IMG/VR virus record: IMGVR_UViG_3300032288_004964 | Location: 124,001 to 188,000 of that record | Source: a virus | Strand: one strand, 5' to 3' | DNA length: 64,000 nucleotides | Shown: positions 7,953 to 15,967 of the stretch, in pieces | How the letters are laid out: the number at the start of each line of letters is the position of its first letter | How positions within the stretch are numbered: position 1 is the stretch's first letter | Position numbers and translations under genes: made by a program | Notes under the pieces: generated by a model | Database searches by the model: none | What the model saw: only the letters and a program-made list of their open reading frames with translations | What the model was told of the DNA's origin: nothing

Positions 7953-9920
7953 ATGAAACTACATAAGTATAATCAATTTTTAGGTGAAAAGCCATTAAAT
8001 GAAAATCTTGATAAGGCTAAAAAGTTCTTAAAAGATAGATTTATTATATCTACAGCTGTTAAGGATTTAGATTTATTAAAAGGTGAGCTAGCTGCTCAAA
8101 TGGAACATGGTGAAAAAAGAACTTTAAGTTTAAAAGATTTTACACCAGAACAACAAGATGAACTTAGAAAAAAAATCAGAGAGATTAAACTTACTGATGA
8201 ACAGATAAGAAATATTGAAAGAGAACCTGATTTTGTTAAATTAAGAGAATTATTAAAAGATAATTTAGGTTATTTATATAACTTCACTTATATGTATTTT
8301 GTAGAAATGGTTTCTTTTGATGAGATTAAATCTATGTATGATAGAGTTCTTAGTTATGGTCAATTACTAGACAAACTTCCTAAGAAATTTGATGCTAACT
8401 TTATTGATCCAAATGTTCCAAACAATGCTGAAAAGTTAGTTGATGGTTTAGATACATTAGAAGATTATAAAAAGATTAAAAAAGTAGTTGATAAATTAAC
8501 TCCTGAACTTAAAAGAGATTATACAGCAGCTCCTGAAATGATTAAAGATGAATTTGCTCAAGTAGCAAGAGCATTTAATGATTTAGGTAAGAAAAGTGAT
8601 GGTACTATTGATGAGGTTGAAAGAGAAAAGTTATGGAAAACTTTCTTTGGTGAAGTTAGAATTATTGATTCTGATCAAGTAATTCACGGTAAAGCTTATA
8701 AGAAAGGTGATAAAAGGTATTTTGGTCCACTTTTTAGATATAAAAATATTAGAGAGTTTATTAAAGCCGCTCAAAATCACTTAAAAGCATCTGATAATAA
8801 AGATACTATCGCTTTCTATGATAAGATTAATAAATGTAATGAAAAGTTTGGATATTTAGGCGCTGATGTTATGTTTGATGAAGAAGGTATATTAATAATT
8901 GAAGTTAAATCATTCCCAGCTAATGTATTCTTAAACGGTCACACAAGACACTGTATTAAAGATTACATGAGTCAGTGGGATAATTATGTAGGTAATCATA
9001 ATAATAAACAATATTATATTTATAACTTTAATATTCCTCAATATAATAACTTATCTGTTATTGGTGTTACAATTGAACCAGCTCAAAGAATTAGAGCGGC
9101 TCACGCTAAAGATGATAGTAATGTAGCAGGAACAATTAAAAACATTCTAAAGAATTGGGAAAGTGAGTATAAAATAGATACTGATTTATTTACTAATGCT
9201 CTTAAATCAATGACTAAAGAAGAAATTGATAGAAGAGAAAGAGCTAAAGTAGCTGAAAGAGAAATTGTTAGAAAAGGATTAACAATTGAACAAATACTTA
9301 AATATGTAAAAGAAGACGGTGCTAATATTAATAAAGATAATGCTAAGGCACTTGAAAATGCAGTAGAAGAAGGTAATATAGAAAAAGTAAAGGTTTGCTT
9401 AGAATTGGGAGCTTCTCCTAACTTAAAACCTAAAGGACCAGATGCTATTATATCAAAAGCTAAAGGATTAGATATGATTAAATTATTAGTATCTCATGGT
9501 GCTGAATTAACTGGAGATGTATTCAATCAGGTTCTTAGTGATATGGAAGCTCTTGAATATTGCCTTAAAGCTGGATTGGATCCTAACTTTAGTGCATCAC
9601 TTCCTTTTAGAAAAGTTTGTAAAGGTTCTTGGAAAAACAAAGATGAAATTGGAGAAGGTTATTTTGAACCATTTAAAATGTTACTTAAATTTGGTGCTAA
9701 ATTAACTGATGATAGAGGTAGAAATATGATTATTAAATGGGCAGCTGAATATGGTAGGATAGATTTTATTAAGTATTTAGTAGAAAATGGTTTAGATAAA
9801 TCATTTACTGACGGTGACTGGAAAGAAGCTATTACTTGGATTAATCACGCAAGAAAAATGCCAGAGGCTACTAAGAATGAGGTTGTTAAATATTTACAAT
9901 CTAATATAAAAGAAAAATAA
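7953..9920 (+). CDS. Ankyrin-repeat protein with capsid-targeting-like N-terminus
   Basis: 655 residues beginning MKLHKYNQFLGEKPLNE. Residues 1-240 are helical. The middle (about 280-410) is a mixed domain with 'HTRHCIKDYMSQWDNYVG' and 'KQYYIYNFNIPQYNN' that I cannot assign. The C-terminal ~170 residues hold several ankyrin-type repeats, e.g. 'ALENAVEEGNIEKVKVCLEL' followed by GASPN, and 'RIDFIKYLVENG'. Ankyrin repeats bind other proteins. With the leader, this could be a head-packaged factor that meets a host protein on entry. A strong terminator follows. Confidence 0.75.
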   Translation: MKLHKYNQFLGEKPLNENLDKAKKFLKDRFIISTAVKDLDLLKGELAAQMEHGEKRTLSLKDFTPEQQDELRKKIREIKLTDEQIRNIEREPDFVKLRELLKDNLGYLYNFTYMYFVEMVSFDEIKSMYDRVLSYGQLLDKLPKKFDANFIDPNVPNNAEKLVDGLDTLEDYKKIKKVVDKLTPELKRDYTAAPEMIKDEFAQVARAFNDLGKKSDGTIDEVEREKLWKTFFGEVRIIDSDQVIHGKAYKKGDKRYFGPLFRYKNIREFIKAAQNHLKASDNKDTIAFYDKINKCNEKFGYLGADVMFDEEGILIIEVKSFPANVFLNGHTRHCIKDYMSQWDNYVGNHNNKQYYIYNFNIPQYNNLSVIGVTIEPAQRIRAAHAKDDSNVAGTIKNILKNWESEYKIDTDLFTNALKSMTKEEIDRRERAKVAEREIVRKGLTIEQILKYVKEDGANINKDNAKALENAVEEGNIEKVKVCLELGASPNLKPKGPDAIISKAKGLDMIKLLVSHGAELTGDVFNQVLSDMEALEYCLKAGLDPNFSASLPFRKVCKGSWKNKDEIGEGYFEPFKMLLKFGAKLTDDRGRNMIIKWAAEYGRIDFIKYLVENGLDKSFTDGDWKEAITWINHARKMPEATKNEVVKYLQSNIKEK

Positions 9921-9921
9921 T

Positions 9922-9949
9922 AAAAAACCCACTCTAAAGTGGGTTTTTT
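9922..9949 (+). terminator. Intrinsic terminator
   Basis: AAAAAACCCACT / AGTGGGTTTTTT stem with a T-run, ending the 6166-9920 series. Confidence 0.9.
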
Positions 9950-9966
9950 ATTTGATATATACTTCA

Positions 9967-9974
9967 TATATTTG
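9967..9974 (+). promoter_or_regulatory. Host-type TATATTTG promoter element
   Basis: TATATTTG matches the Bacteroidota -7 consensus TAnnTTTG and lies 4 bases before the ATG at 9979, which implies a leaderless message. The upstream -33 element is poor. Confidence 0.5.
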
Positions 9975-9978
9975 TTAA

Positions 9979-10206
9979 ATGAAAACAGGTTCAAGGGATA
10001 TAAATGGTAATTGGGTTGATGAAACACCACAAGCCAAATTAAGAAATATGTTAGGCTCATTTTGGACTTTATCTGAAATTATAAATGATAATCCAGAAAT
10101 TTTAACAGATAAAGAAGGGTTAGAATTGATAAAACAACTAGCTAAAACTTGTGAAGATCATAAAGATATAATTACAAATCTAATTAGCGAAACATGCAAG
10201 AAATAA
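9979..10206 (+). CDS. Small hypothetical protein
   Basis: 75 residues, no family recognised. An N-terminal 'DINGNWVDETPQ' segment is followed by helices (LRNMLGSFWTLSEIINDNPE; GLELIKQLAKTCEDHKDIIT). The ATG lies 4 bases after a host-type TATATTTG box and just past a terminator, so it is a separate early-type unit. Its end overlaps a 19-codon frame at 10194. Confidence 0.6.
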   Translation: MKTGSRDINGNWVDETPQAKLRNMLGSFWTLSEIINDNPEILTDKEGLELIKQLAKTCEDHKDIITNLISETCKK

Positions 10207-10253
10207 CTTGGGATATATACGGTAATCCTGTTCTTCTAGATATAGAAGAATAA
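10194..10253 (+). CDS. Possible 19-residue micro-ORF or gene remnant
   Basis: ATG at 10194 overlaps the end of the previous gene and reads MQEITWDIYGNPVLLDIEE before TAA. It stops exactly where the convergent endonuclease gene ends. It may be a real small protein, or the stump of a gene cut by arrival of the homing endonuclease. Nothing beyond position and clean composition supports translation. Confidence 0.25.
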   Translation: MQEITWDIYGNPVLLDIEE

Positions 10254-11264
10254 CTACTTTTTAAGTATTTGATGACTCTGAAGTAGTTTATTAAAATCAA
10301 AATAGTCCTTTTCTATTATAAATAGAAAATTATAACCATTCATCACACAATACTTTTCCTTCATTATATTTTTATCCAAATCAATATTATAAGTATAACT
10401 TGATTTTATTTCAATTATCAAATTTAGTTTTTCTATAAAAAAATCAGAATGATATGTGTGATTAGTGTTATTTGATTCTAAGATATATTCAATCGATGGT
10501 CCATTTGAAATTAAATCTATAATATTATTATTTTCACAATAATTCAAAAAATCTAACTCATATGAACCCTGTGTGAATAACTCATCATTATAGTATATTA
10601 TTTTATAAGATGATAGTAATTGTTTTTTAAAAACATTACAATCTTTCATTGGGTTTGTGACACCGTAGTTTAATAAAAAAGAGTTCTTCTTTTTATTCTT
10701 AACCTCTTCTATTTTTGAAACATTATTTACTCCGTAGTTAATTAATAATCTATCAACCATTTTATTTTTTATTTCATCTGATTGACTTGGATGTTTAACT
10801 CCATATCTTCTAATCATTCCTTCGGTCATTAGTTCTCTAATCTTGAAAGGACTATCTACTCCATAATTTAAAAGTGTAGTTTTTGATTTTTTATCTTTTA
10901 TTTCTTTAGATTTAGATGGATTATCTACTCCATAGTTCTTTAAGAAGGTCTTTATTTTTTTATCTTGAAAGTCCTTATTTAGTGATAAGTTATTATTTTT
11001 AAAATAAAATGATCTTTTTTTTAGTCCACAAGTCTTACAACTATAAATTCCATTTCTTTTTACATTTAAATTATATTTTGAATATCTAATTTCAGATTCA
11101 CTATTACATAAATCACAAATAGCAATAATTTTTACTTGAGATGACTTTTTTAAATCAATCACTTTTATTTCAATCTCATCATTTGAAAAGTCATATCCTA
11201 AATTTGAATAGTTTTGTTTTAGACCAGATGTTACTTTAAATTTTATAAATTTATCCTTTATCAT
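10254..11264 (-). CDS. Homing-endonuclease-like protein with YGV repeats
   Basis: 336 residues. It has a zinc-finger-like region (CDLC ... CKTCG, residues ~50-80) and then five repeats of a ~28-residue DNA-binding unit around 'NYGVDNPSKSKEIKDK'. The C-terminal nuclease region has 'YHSDFFIEKLNLIIEIKSS', which fits the Asp and Glu-x-Lys of PD-(D/E)xK or Vsr-like folds. Such repeats occur in free-standing phage homing endonucleases. It sits beside the RuvC-like gene on the same strand. A TTTTAATATATA box is four bases before its ATG. Confidence 0.75.
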   Translation of the reverse strand: MIKDKFIKFKVTSGLKQNYSNLGYDFSNDEIEIKVIDLKKSSQVKIIAICDLCNSESEIRYSKYNLNVKRNGIYSCKTCGLKKRSFYFKNNNLSLNKDFQDKKIKTFLKNYGVDNPSKSKEIKDKKSKTTLLNYGVDSPFKIRELMTEGMIRRYGVKHPSQSDEIKNKMVDRLLINYGVNNVSKIEEVKNKKKNSFLLNYGVTNPMKDCNVFKKQLLSSYKIIYYNDELFTQGSYELDFLNYCENNNIIDLISNGPSIEYILESNNTNHTYHSDFFIEKLNLIIEIKSSYTYNIDLDKNIMKEKYCVMNGYNFLFIIEKDYFDFNKLLQSHQILKK

Positions 11265-11268
11265 AAGG

Positions 11269-11280
11269 TATATATTAAAA
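11269..11280 (-). promoter_or_regulatory. Phage-type TTTTAATATATA promoter box, 4 bases from ATG
   Basis: Read on the minus strand: TTTTAATATATA, then CCTT, then the ATG of the 10254-11264 gene. Confidence 0.55.
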
Positions 11281-11281
11281 C

Positions 11282-11995
11282 CTACATATTCCTTTTGAGG
11301 ATTTGATAGATAGTAAAACTATCATTAACATCCTCATATGGTTTGGGAACTGTTGAGATGCTTAAAATATCTGATTTTACTAACTTACAGTGTTTTGTCC
11401 AATAATCATCCCAGTTTTTATTTTCCACTATGGACATAAACATTTCGGTTTTGGTGAATTTTCCGCCAGAAATTCCTATTGCATTTCTCCAAATGAATTC
11501 CTGTCTCGGTTTCTTACCACCAACCTCTTTAATAATAGGTGGATAAGTTAATTTACAAGATTCTAATTTAAGCGTTGATGGCGAAAGAACTGTGATGTCC
11601 TCAGATACTTTATCAAATAACTTTTTTCTTAAAAGAGTTGAGAATGTAACTAAATCTATAATATCACCTGCAGTTGATGAAAATGAATAACCTTCAATTC
11701 CAATCTTTGTAGGTTTAGTAGGGTCAATATTATCTAAAATGTCTTTGATAATACCATCAGTTATTCTATCATAATCTTTTAACTTTATAAGTTCTCCCTC
11801 TGAATAATCTTCAAATTCTCTATATTCAATAAATCTATAAGTTACATATTGTTCAGCCATTTTGAACCATTTTTTGATTCCGGTTTTACCAAATGCTGAT
11901 GATTCTCTACAATAGTTAAACATCTTGAAAGTATCACCAGAAGTGACAACAAGAGCGGTTGATATTAAAGATGGGTCTATAGCGACAATATTCAT
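11282..11995 (-). CDS. RuvC-like Holliday-junction resolvase
   Basis: 237 residues. The N-terminus 'MNIVAIDPSLISTALVV' carries the first RNase H-fold aspartate (D7), 'KIGIEGYSF' supplies the glutamate and 'YEDVNDSFTIYQ' the C-terminal acidic cluster, in RuvC order. It would cut branched recombination or replication intermediates, as endonuclease VII does in T4 by an unrelated fold, and fits with UvsX nearby. Upstream, TATATA lies four bases before the ATG. It ends 17 bases before the start of the homing-type endonuclease gene downstream. Confidence 0.78.
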   Translation of the reverse strand: MNIVAIDPSLISTALVVTSGDTFKMFNYCRESSAFGKTGIKKWFKMAEQYVTYRFIEYREFEDYSEGELIKLKDYDRITDGIIKDILDNIDPTKPTKIGIEGYSFSSTAGDIIDLVTFSTLLRKKLFDKVSEDITVLSPSTLKLESCKLTYPPIIKEVGGKKPRQEFIWRNAIGISGGKFTKTEMFMSIVENKNWDDYWTKHCKLVKSDILSISTVPKPYEDVNDSFTIYQILKRNM

Positions 11996-11999
11996 AGTC

Positions 12000-12008
12000 T
12001 ATATAGTA
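12000..12008 (-). promoter_or_regulatory. Phage-type TACTATATA promoter box, 4 bases from ATG
   Basis: Minus-strand TACTATATA, then GACT, then the ATG of the RuvC-like gene; a slightly degenerate copy of the TAATATATA box. Confidence 0.4.
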
Positions 12009-12055
12009 AGATTCTACCCTTCTATCAACAAAGCGTTATTTTTATGATATGTGAT

Positions 12056-12067
12056 TTTTAATATATA
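12056..12067 (+). promoter_or_regulatory. Phage-type TTTTAATATATA promoter box
   Basis: Lies 7 bases before the ATG at 12075 of the ADP-ribosyltransferase-like gene. Confidence 0.55.
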
Positions 12068-12074
12068 GATTATT

Positions 12075-12809
12075 ATGAAGTATATTAAGAATTTTAATCA
12101 AATAAATGAATTAGTTAAAAATGTAACTCTTATCAATAGTTACTGTAAATCAATTTATTCAGAAATTTTGAAAATTAACAGTGATGTTAAGATGGATATA
12201 GAAGATGGTAGTATTAAGAGACGTGCGTCCTTTACCGGTCTTAAAGCTCAAGATTCTTCAAATCTTAAGAGGATTTTAAATAAATGGAAATCTTCTTTAG
12301 AAAAAGAAGATATTATTTTATCTTTTCGTGAGCCAACAGAAGAATGGATATCGGTCAACCAACTTGCCATTTACTTTAAAAATAAAATGACTATTAGAGT
12401 TCATCCAAATAGATGGATATTCCATTTTACAAAAGAATCAAAAAAGAATGATATTATAAAGAATGGATTAATACCACATGCTACTGGTGATCCTGGCTCT
12501 GCAACAAAAGGTGGAAACTGGGAGTATCCAAAATCCATATTTGCTATGAATAGTTATGGTAAATCATGGGGAGGTGGACGTGTAATATTCGCTATTAAAA
12601 CTTCTGGATTAAAAAATAAATGGTGGTATGATTTAAATCTCTACGATTCTTCCTCCGGTACAGATGCTATTATGACATTTGAACCTATATCACCAGATAA
12701 CATATATGAAATAAACCCAGAACAATACCGTAGAATTTGCTCATTACCAATGATGGGGTTCTCTGGTGAATCTCTTGATAGAAAGGTGATGGAAATTTTG
12801 GAAAAATAA
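12075..12809 (+). CDS. ADP-ribosyltransferase-fold protein (DarT/KptA-like) with capsid-targeting-like N-terminus
   Basis: 244 residues. The leader MKYIKNFNQINEL matches the targeting motif. Residues ~115-235 resemble the ART fold of DarT and RNA 2'-phosphotransferases: 'WIFHFTKESKKNDIIKNGL' (H-x-T plus the following helix), then 'KSIFAMNSYGKSWGG', 'VIFAIKTSG', 'WWYDLNL' and 'FEPISPDNIYEI'. If active it would use NAD+ to modify nucleic acid or protein. T4 packages its ADP-ribosyltransferase Alt with a comparable leader, so injection with the DNA is plausible. The fold call is by eye; catalytic residues are not certain. Confidence 0.6.
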   Translation: MKYIKNFNQINELVKNVTLINSYCKSIYSEILKINSDVKMDIEDGSIKRRASFTGLKAQDSSNLKRILNKWKSSLEKEDIILSFREPTEEWISVNQLAIYFKNKMTIRVHPNRWIFHFTKESKKNDIIKNGLIPHATGDPGSATKGGNWEYPKSIFAMNSYGKSWGGGRVIFAIKTSGLKNKWWYDLNLYDSSSGTDAIMTFEPISPDNIYEINPEQYRRICSLPMMGFSGESLDRKVMEILEK

Positions 12810-12813
12810 ATTA

Positions 12814-13227
12814 TTAGTGTTTTTTATAATTAAATCTGTTTTGATTCTCAGGAACATGACCTATTTTGGATATTACTAATTCATAGTAAGCATCAGTTGA
12901 TCCAAAGTCTGATGTATAAACTTCTAGCCCATATTGTTTTAATTGAGAACTAACATCTGATATTAATTCAAACACTTTTGGCTCAATATAATGAAGAACA
13001 GGCATATCGGATGGAAAATTAATTGTCTTATCATACAATTCAATTACAAAACAATTATCATCTTCTTCTATTAAAGATGATTGTAATGAGCTTTCAACCG
13101 ACCAATCTAAGTTAGGAAATTCATCAGTAATATAATACATTATTTCTCCTAATTCAGCATATGTAATACCAAAGTCATTTTGAAGAGAGAATTTTTCTAC
13201 TATAAACTGGTGAAATTTCTTTATCAT
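12814..13227 (-). CDS. Small protein with capsid-targeting-like N-terminus
   Basis: 137 residues from the ATG at 13227, which begins MIKKFHQFIVEKF and has the TAATATATA box four bases upstream; longer in-frame starts run through the promoter and into the next gene. The body is acidic, with alternating helices and strands (ITYAELGEIMYYITDEFPNL; CFVIELYDKTINF; LKQYGLEVYTSDFG). No family recognised. The leader suggests head packaging with cleavage after FIVE. Confidence 0.62.
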   Translation of the reverse strand: MIKKFHQFIVEKFSLQNDFGITYAELGEIMYYITDEFPNLDWSVESSLQSSLIEEDDNCFVIELYDKTINFPSDMPVLHYIEPKVFELISDVSSQLKQYGLEVYTSDFGSTDAYYELVISKIGHVPENQNRFNYKKH

Positions 13228-13231
13228 AATG

Positions 13232-13243
13232 TATATATTATTT
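13232..13243 (-). promoter_or_regulatory. Phage-type TAATATATA promoter box, 4 bases from ATG
   Basis: Minus-strand AAAATAATATATA, then CATT, then the ATG at 13227. It decides the start of that gene. Confidence 0.55.
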
Positions 13244-13264
13244 TGATATTCCATATATTTATAG

Positions 13265-13272
13265 TATATTTG
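13265..13272 (+). promoter_or_regulatory. Host-type promoter (TTTTG-N19-TATATTTG)
   Basis: TTTTG at 13241-13245 and TATATTTG at 13265-13272 are separated by 19 bases, the classic Bacteroidota -33/-7 layout. It drives the gene at 13289 with a 16-base gap to the ATG. Confidence 0.65.
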
Positions 13273-13288
13273 TATAAATAAAACCACT

Positions 13289-13741
13289 ATGACAGGACAT
13301 AAATTAAATAACTCAGAAGCTCTTAAATTTATCTTTGCTGGTAAATCAATTGTTACTTTACTTAATTCAAAAACTGGTAATAGATTCACTTTTAAAATAA
13401 AAGCCGCTAAAAATTCTAATCTTTATTTTGTTAGTGTTTTAACTAATCCCGAAACCTACTCCTATATTGGAACTTGCACTGAAGGATTTTTTAGACACGG
13501 TAAGAAATCAGTGATTTCTAAAGAAGCTCAGTCTGTTAAAGTATTTGAATATGTTCTTAATAAATTAAAAATAAATAACCTACCCGACTTTGTTGAGGTT
13601 TGGCATGAAGGAAAGTGTGGAAAATGTGGTAGAACACTTACTGTTCCTTCAAGTATCATCACTGGAATCGGACCAGAATGTGCTAAATCCTTGTCTAAGG
13701 CAGATAAAAGAGACAACTTCCTTAAATTAATACTTTCATGA
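13289..13741 (+). CDS. Zinc-ribbon protein (DUF6011-like)
   Basis: 150 residues. The C-terminal region 'GKCGKCGRTLTVPSSIITGI' followed by GPECA is the signature I associate with DUF6011: a C-x-x-C pair, 'LT-P-S', then 'GIGP-x-C'. It probably binds one zinc. The N-terminal ~80 residues are beta-rich (TLLNSKTGNRFTFKIKAAKN). Function unknown; the family is common in phages. It has a clear host-type promoter and overlaps the next gene by ATGA. Confidence 0.7.
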   Translation: MTGHKLNNSEALKFIFAGKSIVTLLNSKTGNRFTFKIKAAKNSNLYFVSVLTNPETYSYIGTCTEGFFRHGKKSVISKEAQSVKVFEYVLNKLKINNLPDFVEVWHEGKCGKCGRTLTVPSSIITGIGPECAKSLSKADKRDNFLKLILS

Positions 13742-14196
13742 TAAAATTTATATTCTTAACTATTCCTTTTATTTTTGTTATTTTTTTCTTCTTTCTTAAA
13801 AAGAGGAGAAAATCTATTTCTTTTGAGATTAGATATGGTCTTAAATGTTATTCTTGCATGGAGGATCTAACAGAAGATGGGGATTATTTTTTGGGGTCTC
13901 ATTCTAAAGAAGAGATAAAGATATGTAAAGTTTGTAATAGAGAGGAAAAATTTAATACTTTACATGATAAGTTTAATGTTAATAGAGTAAAAAGATTTCT
14001 TCTTTCTAAAAAATCTGAAAAATTTCAAAATATTATTTTGATGTTATCAATTGTATTTATAGCTATAGATGCTACTTTAATTTACAGATATAATATTAGA
14101 TGGTTTTGGATATTTAATAGTATAGCTAACCTAATATTCTGGTTAATTTTCTTTCTAAGATACTATGTTACTACAATAAAAAAACCCTCTAATTAA
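13738..14196 (+). CDS. Membrane protein with cysteine pairs
   Basis: 152 residues. A first membrane segment (residues ~3-20, rich in Ile/Phe/Val) is followed by a basic stop and a cytoplasmic region with 'CYSCMEDL' and 'ICKVCNRE', likely a zinc ribbon. Two further hydrophobic segments lie in the C-terminal half (IILMLSIVFIAIDATLI; WIFNSIANLIFWLIFFL). Coupled to the DUF6011-like gene by overlapping stop and start. Function unknown. The stop codon lies in the loop of a terminator. Confidence 0.65.
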   Translation: MIKFIFLTIPFIFVIFFFFLKKRRKSISFEIRYGLKCYSCMEDLTEDGDYFLGSHSKEEIKICKVCNREEKFNTLHDKFNVNRVKRFLLSKKSEKFQNIILMLSIVFIAIDATLIYRYNIRWFWIFNSIANLIFWLIFFLRYYVTTIKKPSN

Positions 14197-14207
14197 AGAG
14201 GGTTTTT
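14179..14207 (+). terminator. Intrinsic terminator
   Basis: AAAACCCTCT / AGAGGGTTTTT stem. The loop contains the stop codon of the preceding gene. Confidence 0.85.
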
Positions 14208-14240
14208 AGGGCCGACCAATTTTGCCGACGATCCACCACC

Positions 14241-14453
14241 TTATTTTTCTAAACAAGGAAACTTATTTTTATCAATATAATTGACAACTCCTCTTATGAA
14301 TAACTCTTTTATGACTGATTCACAAGTGTATGTTTTGTCATAATAAAACTCAATGTTTTGTTTGACATTCTCCATACCCACTTTATATAAATCATCGACT
14401 GAAAAGTTTTTAACATTTCTTTGTCTTAGTAGTTCTTGAATTAAATGTCTCAT
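14241..14453 (-). CDS. Small hypothetical protein
   Basis: 70 residues, helical, no family recognised (LIQELLRQRNVKNFSVDDLY; VIKELFIRGVVNYIDKN). Last gene of the minus-strand uvsX group, 20 bases after the Hc1-like gene. Confidence 0.5.
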   Translation of the reverse strand: MRHLIQELLRQRNVKNFSVDDLYKVGMENVKQNIEFYYDKTYTCESVIKELFIRGVVNYIDKNKFPCLEK

Positions 14454-14473
14454 TGAATTTAACTTATTTTTTA

Positions 14474-14650
14474 TTATTTTGATGCTTTTCCTTCAGCTGT
14501 TGAAGCCGCTCTATATGGAGTAATTAATTTCTTAATCTCACCTAAAGCCTTACGAGCATCTGCATCAGACTTCTTAGTTGTTTTGTTATGATTAGTATCA
14601 AATGATTCCCATAACTTTTTTAATTCTACATAAAGTTCTTGTTTGTTCAT
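14474..14650 (-). CDS. Histone H1-like protein (Hc1-like)
   Basis: 58 residues from the ATG at 14650 (a longer start is possible). The stretch 'DADARKALGEIKKLITPYR' closely matches the conserved part of the Bacteroidota/Chlamydia histone-H1-like protein Hc1 as I recall it (RARKALLEIEKL). It is Lys-rich and helical. Hc1-type proteins bind and compact DNA. Its place directly downstream of uvsX suggests a role with recombining or packaged DNA. The homology is by eye over ~25 residues. Confidence 0.62.
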   Translation of the reverse strand: MNKQELYVELKKLWESFDTNHNKTTKKSDADARKALGEIKKLITPYRAASTAEGKASK

Positions 14651-14694
14651 ATTATTTATTTTATTTTTGTAACCCAATTAAGGGTTTGGTTTTA

Positions 14695-15927
14695 CTAACT
14701 AAAGATATCATCCGCATCTGCTGAATCAACAAATCCATTTGAATCATCATCTTCATCATCACCCATTACTTCATTAAATTTCTTTTCAACTTCTTCAATC
14801 TCATCTAATGATTTAAATCTGAAATAATCATTTACAATTGGTGCCATTTTTTCTAAAACTGTTGGTGTAAATATCTCAGCAGAAAATAGTTGTTTAGTTG
14901 GAACTGATTTATTTAAGTGATTTACATACCATCTGTTACCACCAGGTACAAAAGTCATTTCTCCTGTTTTCTTATCAACATCCATTTTACCACAAGCAAT
15001 TCCTATTTGATCAAAATACTCTGGTCTACAGAATGCGTCTAATCCAGTATATGGATTCATACCATGTGCAAAAGAGATATCAAATCTAATTTTCTTTGGT
15101 TTAGCCATACGGTTTTTTGATGTTTTGAAAAGAACTGAAATACCTGATTGACCTAAATCCATATCATCTTCTTCTCCTGTTTTTAGTTTAGATTTGCTCA
15201 TAAATCCAATTACTGATGCTGAATACAATAAACCATTACCTCCCTTTAATTTCTCGGCTGGATAGAGATCTAAAGTTAAGTATGTATGGTTACAAACGAT
15301 CATAGGTATTTCCAAATATCCTAAATCTGTATTAATAGATCTGAACATAGATCCTAAAGCTTTTGCTTTTGTCATATCTTGTTTAATATCACCTTTTAAT
15401 AAATCTGCTTTTTCTTTATTTGATGCCATTTGACCAAGTGAGTCAAGTACAATCATTAGTTTAGGTATTTCGTATCCATCTAACTTTTGTTGTTTTAAAT
15501 CATCAACTAGTTGTGTTAATAAAATATTAACATCTTCTACTTTATTAGATCTAATTAGTCTGAATTTTTCTAAAGATGGATCAATTCCAAATTTTGGTAA
15601 ATCTTCTAAGTCAATTGCTTGTTCAGTATCAATATAAATAACTGAATATCCTGCTTTCTGTGCGTGTTTAGAAACAGAATAAGCGATAAATGATTTACCT
15701 GCTCCTGATTCTCCAGCGAATGCTGTTATTCTATTAGTAGCCACACCACCACCTAATAATTTACCAGATAAAGCAGCGTCTAATAAATAAACTCCTGTTG
15801 TGATGAATTTCTTTTCTTTAATTTCTTTTTCAATTTGAATAGGAATTGATTTTGCTATATTATCTAAAATCGAACCAATCTTACTGAATTCGAATTTTTT
15901 TACTTCTTTTGCTTCCTTTTTAGCCAT
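14695..15927 (-). CDS. uvsX: UvsX/RecA-like recombinase
   Basis: 410 residues. Walker A 'GESGAGKS' at residues 72-79, Walker B 'LMIVLDSLG' around 158-166, and a DNA-binding-loop region with 'KLKGGNGLLYSASVIGFM'. A long acidic C-terminus (DDEDDDSNGFVDSADADD) recalls the acidic tails of RecA and T4 UvsX. It catalyses strand pairing and exchange, and in T4-like phages drives recombination-dependent replication. Length is close to T4 UvsX (391). It lies near RuvC-like and Hc1-like genes and is flanked by a homing endonuclease gene, a common arrangement. Confidence 0.92.
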   Translation of the reverse strand: MAKKEAKEVKKFEFSKIGSILDNIAKSIPIQIEKEIKEKKFITTGVYLLDAALSGKLLGGGVATNRITAFAGESGAGKSFIAYSVSKHAQKAGYSVIYIDTEQAIDLEDLPKFGIDPSLEKFRLIRSNKVEDVNILLTQLVDDLKQQKLDGYEIPKLMIVLDSLGQMASNKEKADLLKGDIKQDMTKAKALGSMFRSINTDLGYLEIPMIVCNHTYLTLDLYPAEKLKGGNGLLYSASVIGFMSKSKLKTGEEDDMDLGQSGISVLFKTSKNRMAKPKKIRFDISFAHGMNPYTGLDAFCRPEYFDQIGIACGKMDVDKKTGEMTFVPGGNRWYVNHLNKSVPTKQLFSAEIFTPTVLEKMAPIVNDYFRFKSLDEIEEVEKKFNEVMGDDEDDDSNGFVDSADADDIFS

Positions 15928-15967
15928 TTTTAATTAATTATTTTTATACTTTATATATAAATTTTTC

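Noticed and set aside
13228-13389. Longer N-terminus for the 12814 gene
   Set aside because: It would run through the TAATATATA box and overlap the oppositely oriented gene at 13289; the ATG at 13227 gives the leader motif MIKKFHQFIVE.
14208-14240. GC-richer stretch after a terminator as a second tRNA
   Set aside because: No cloverleaf can be drawn and the length is too short.
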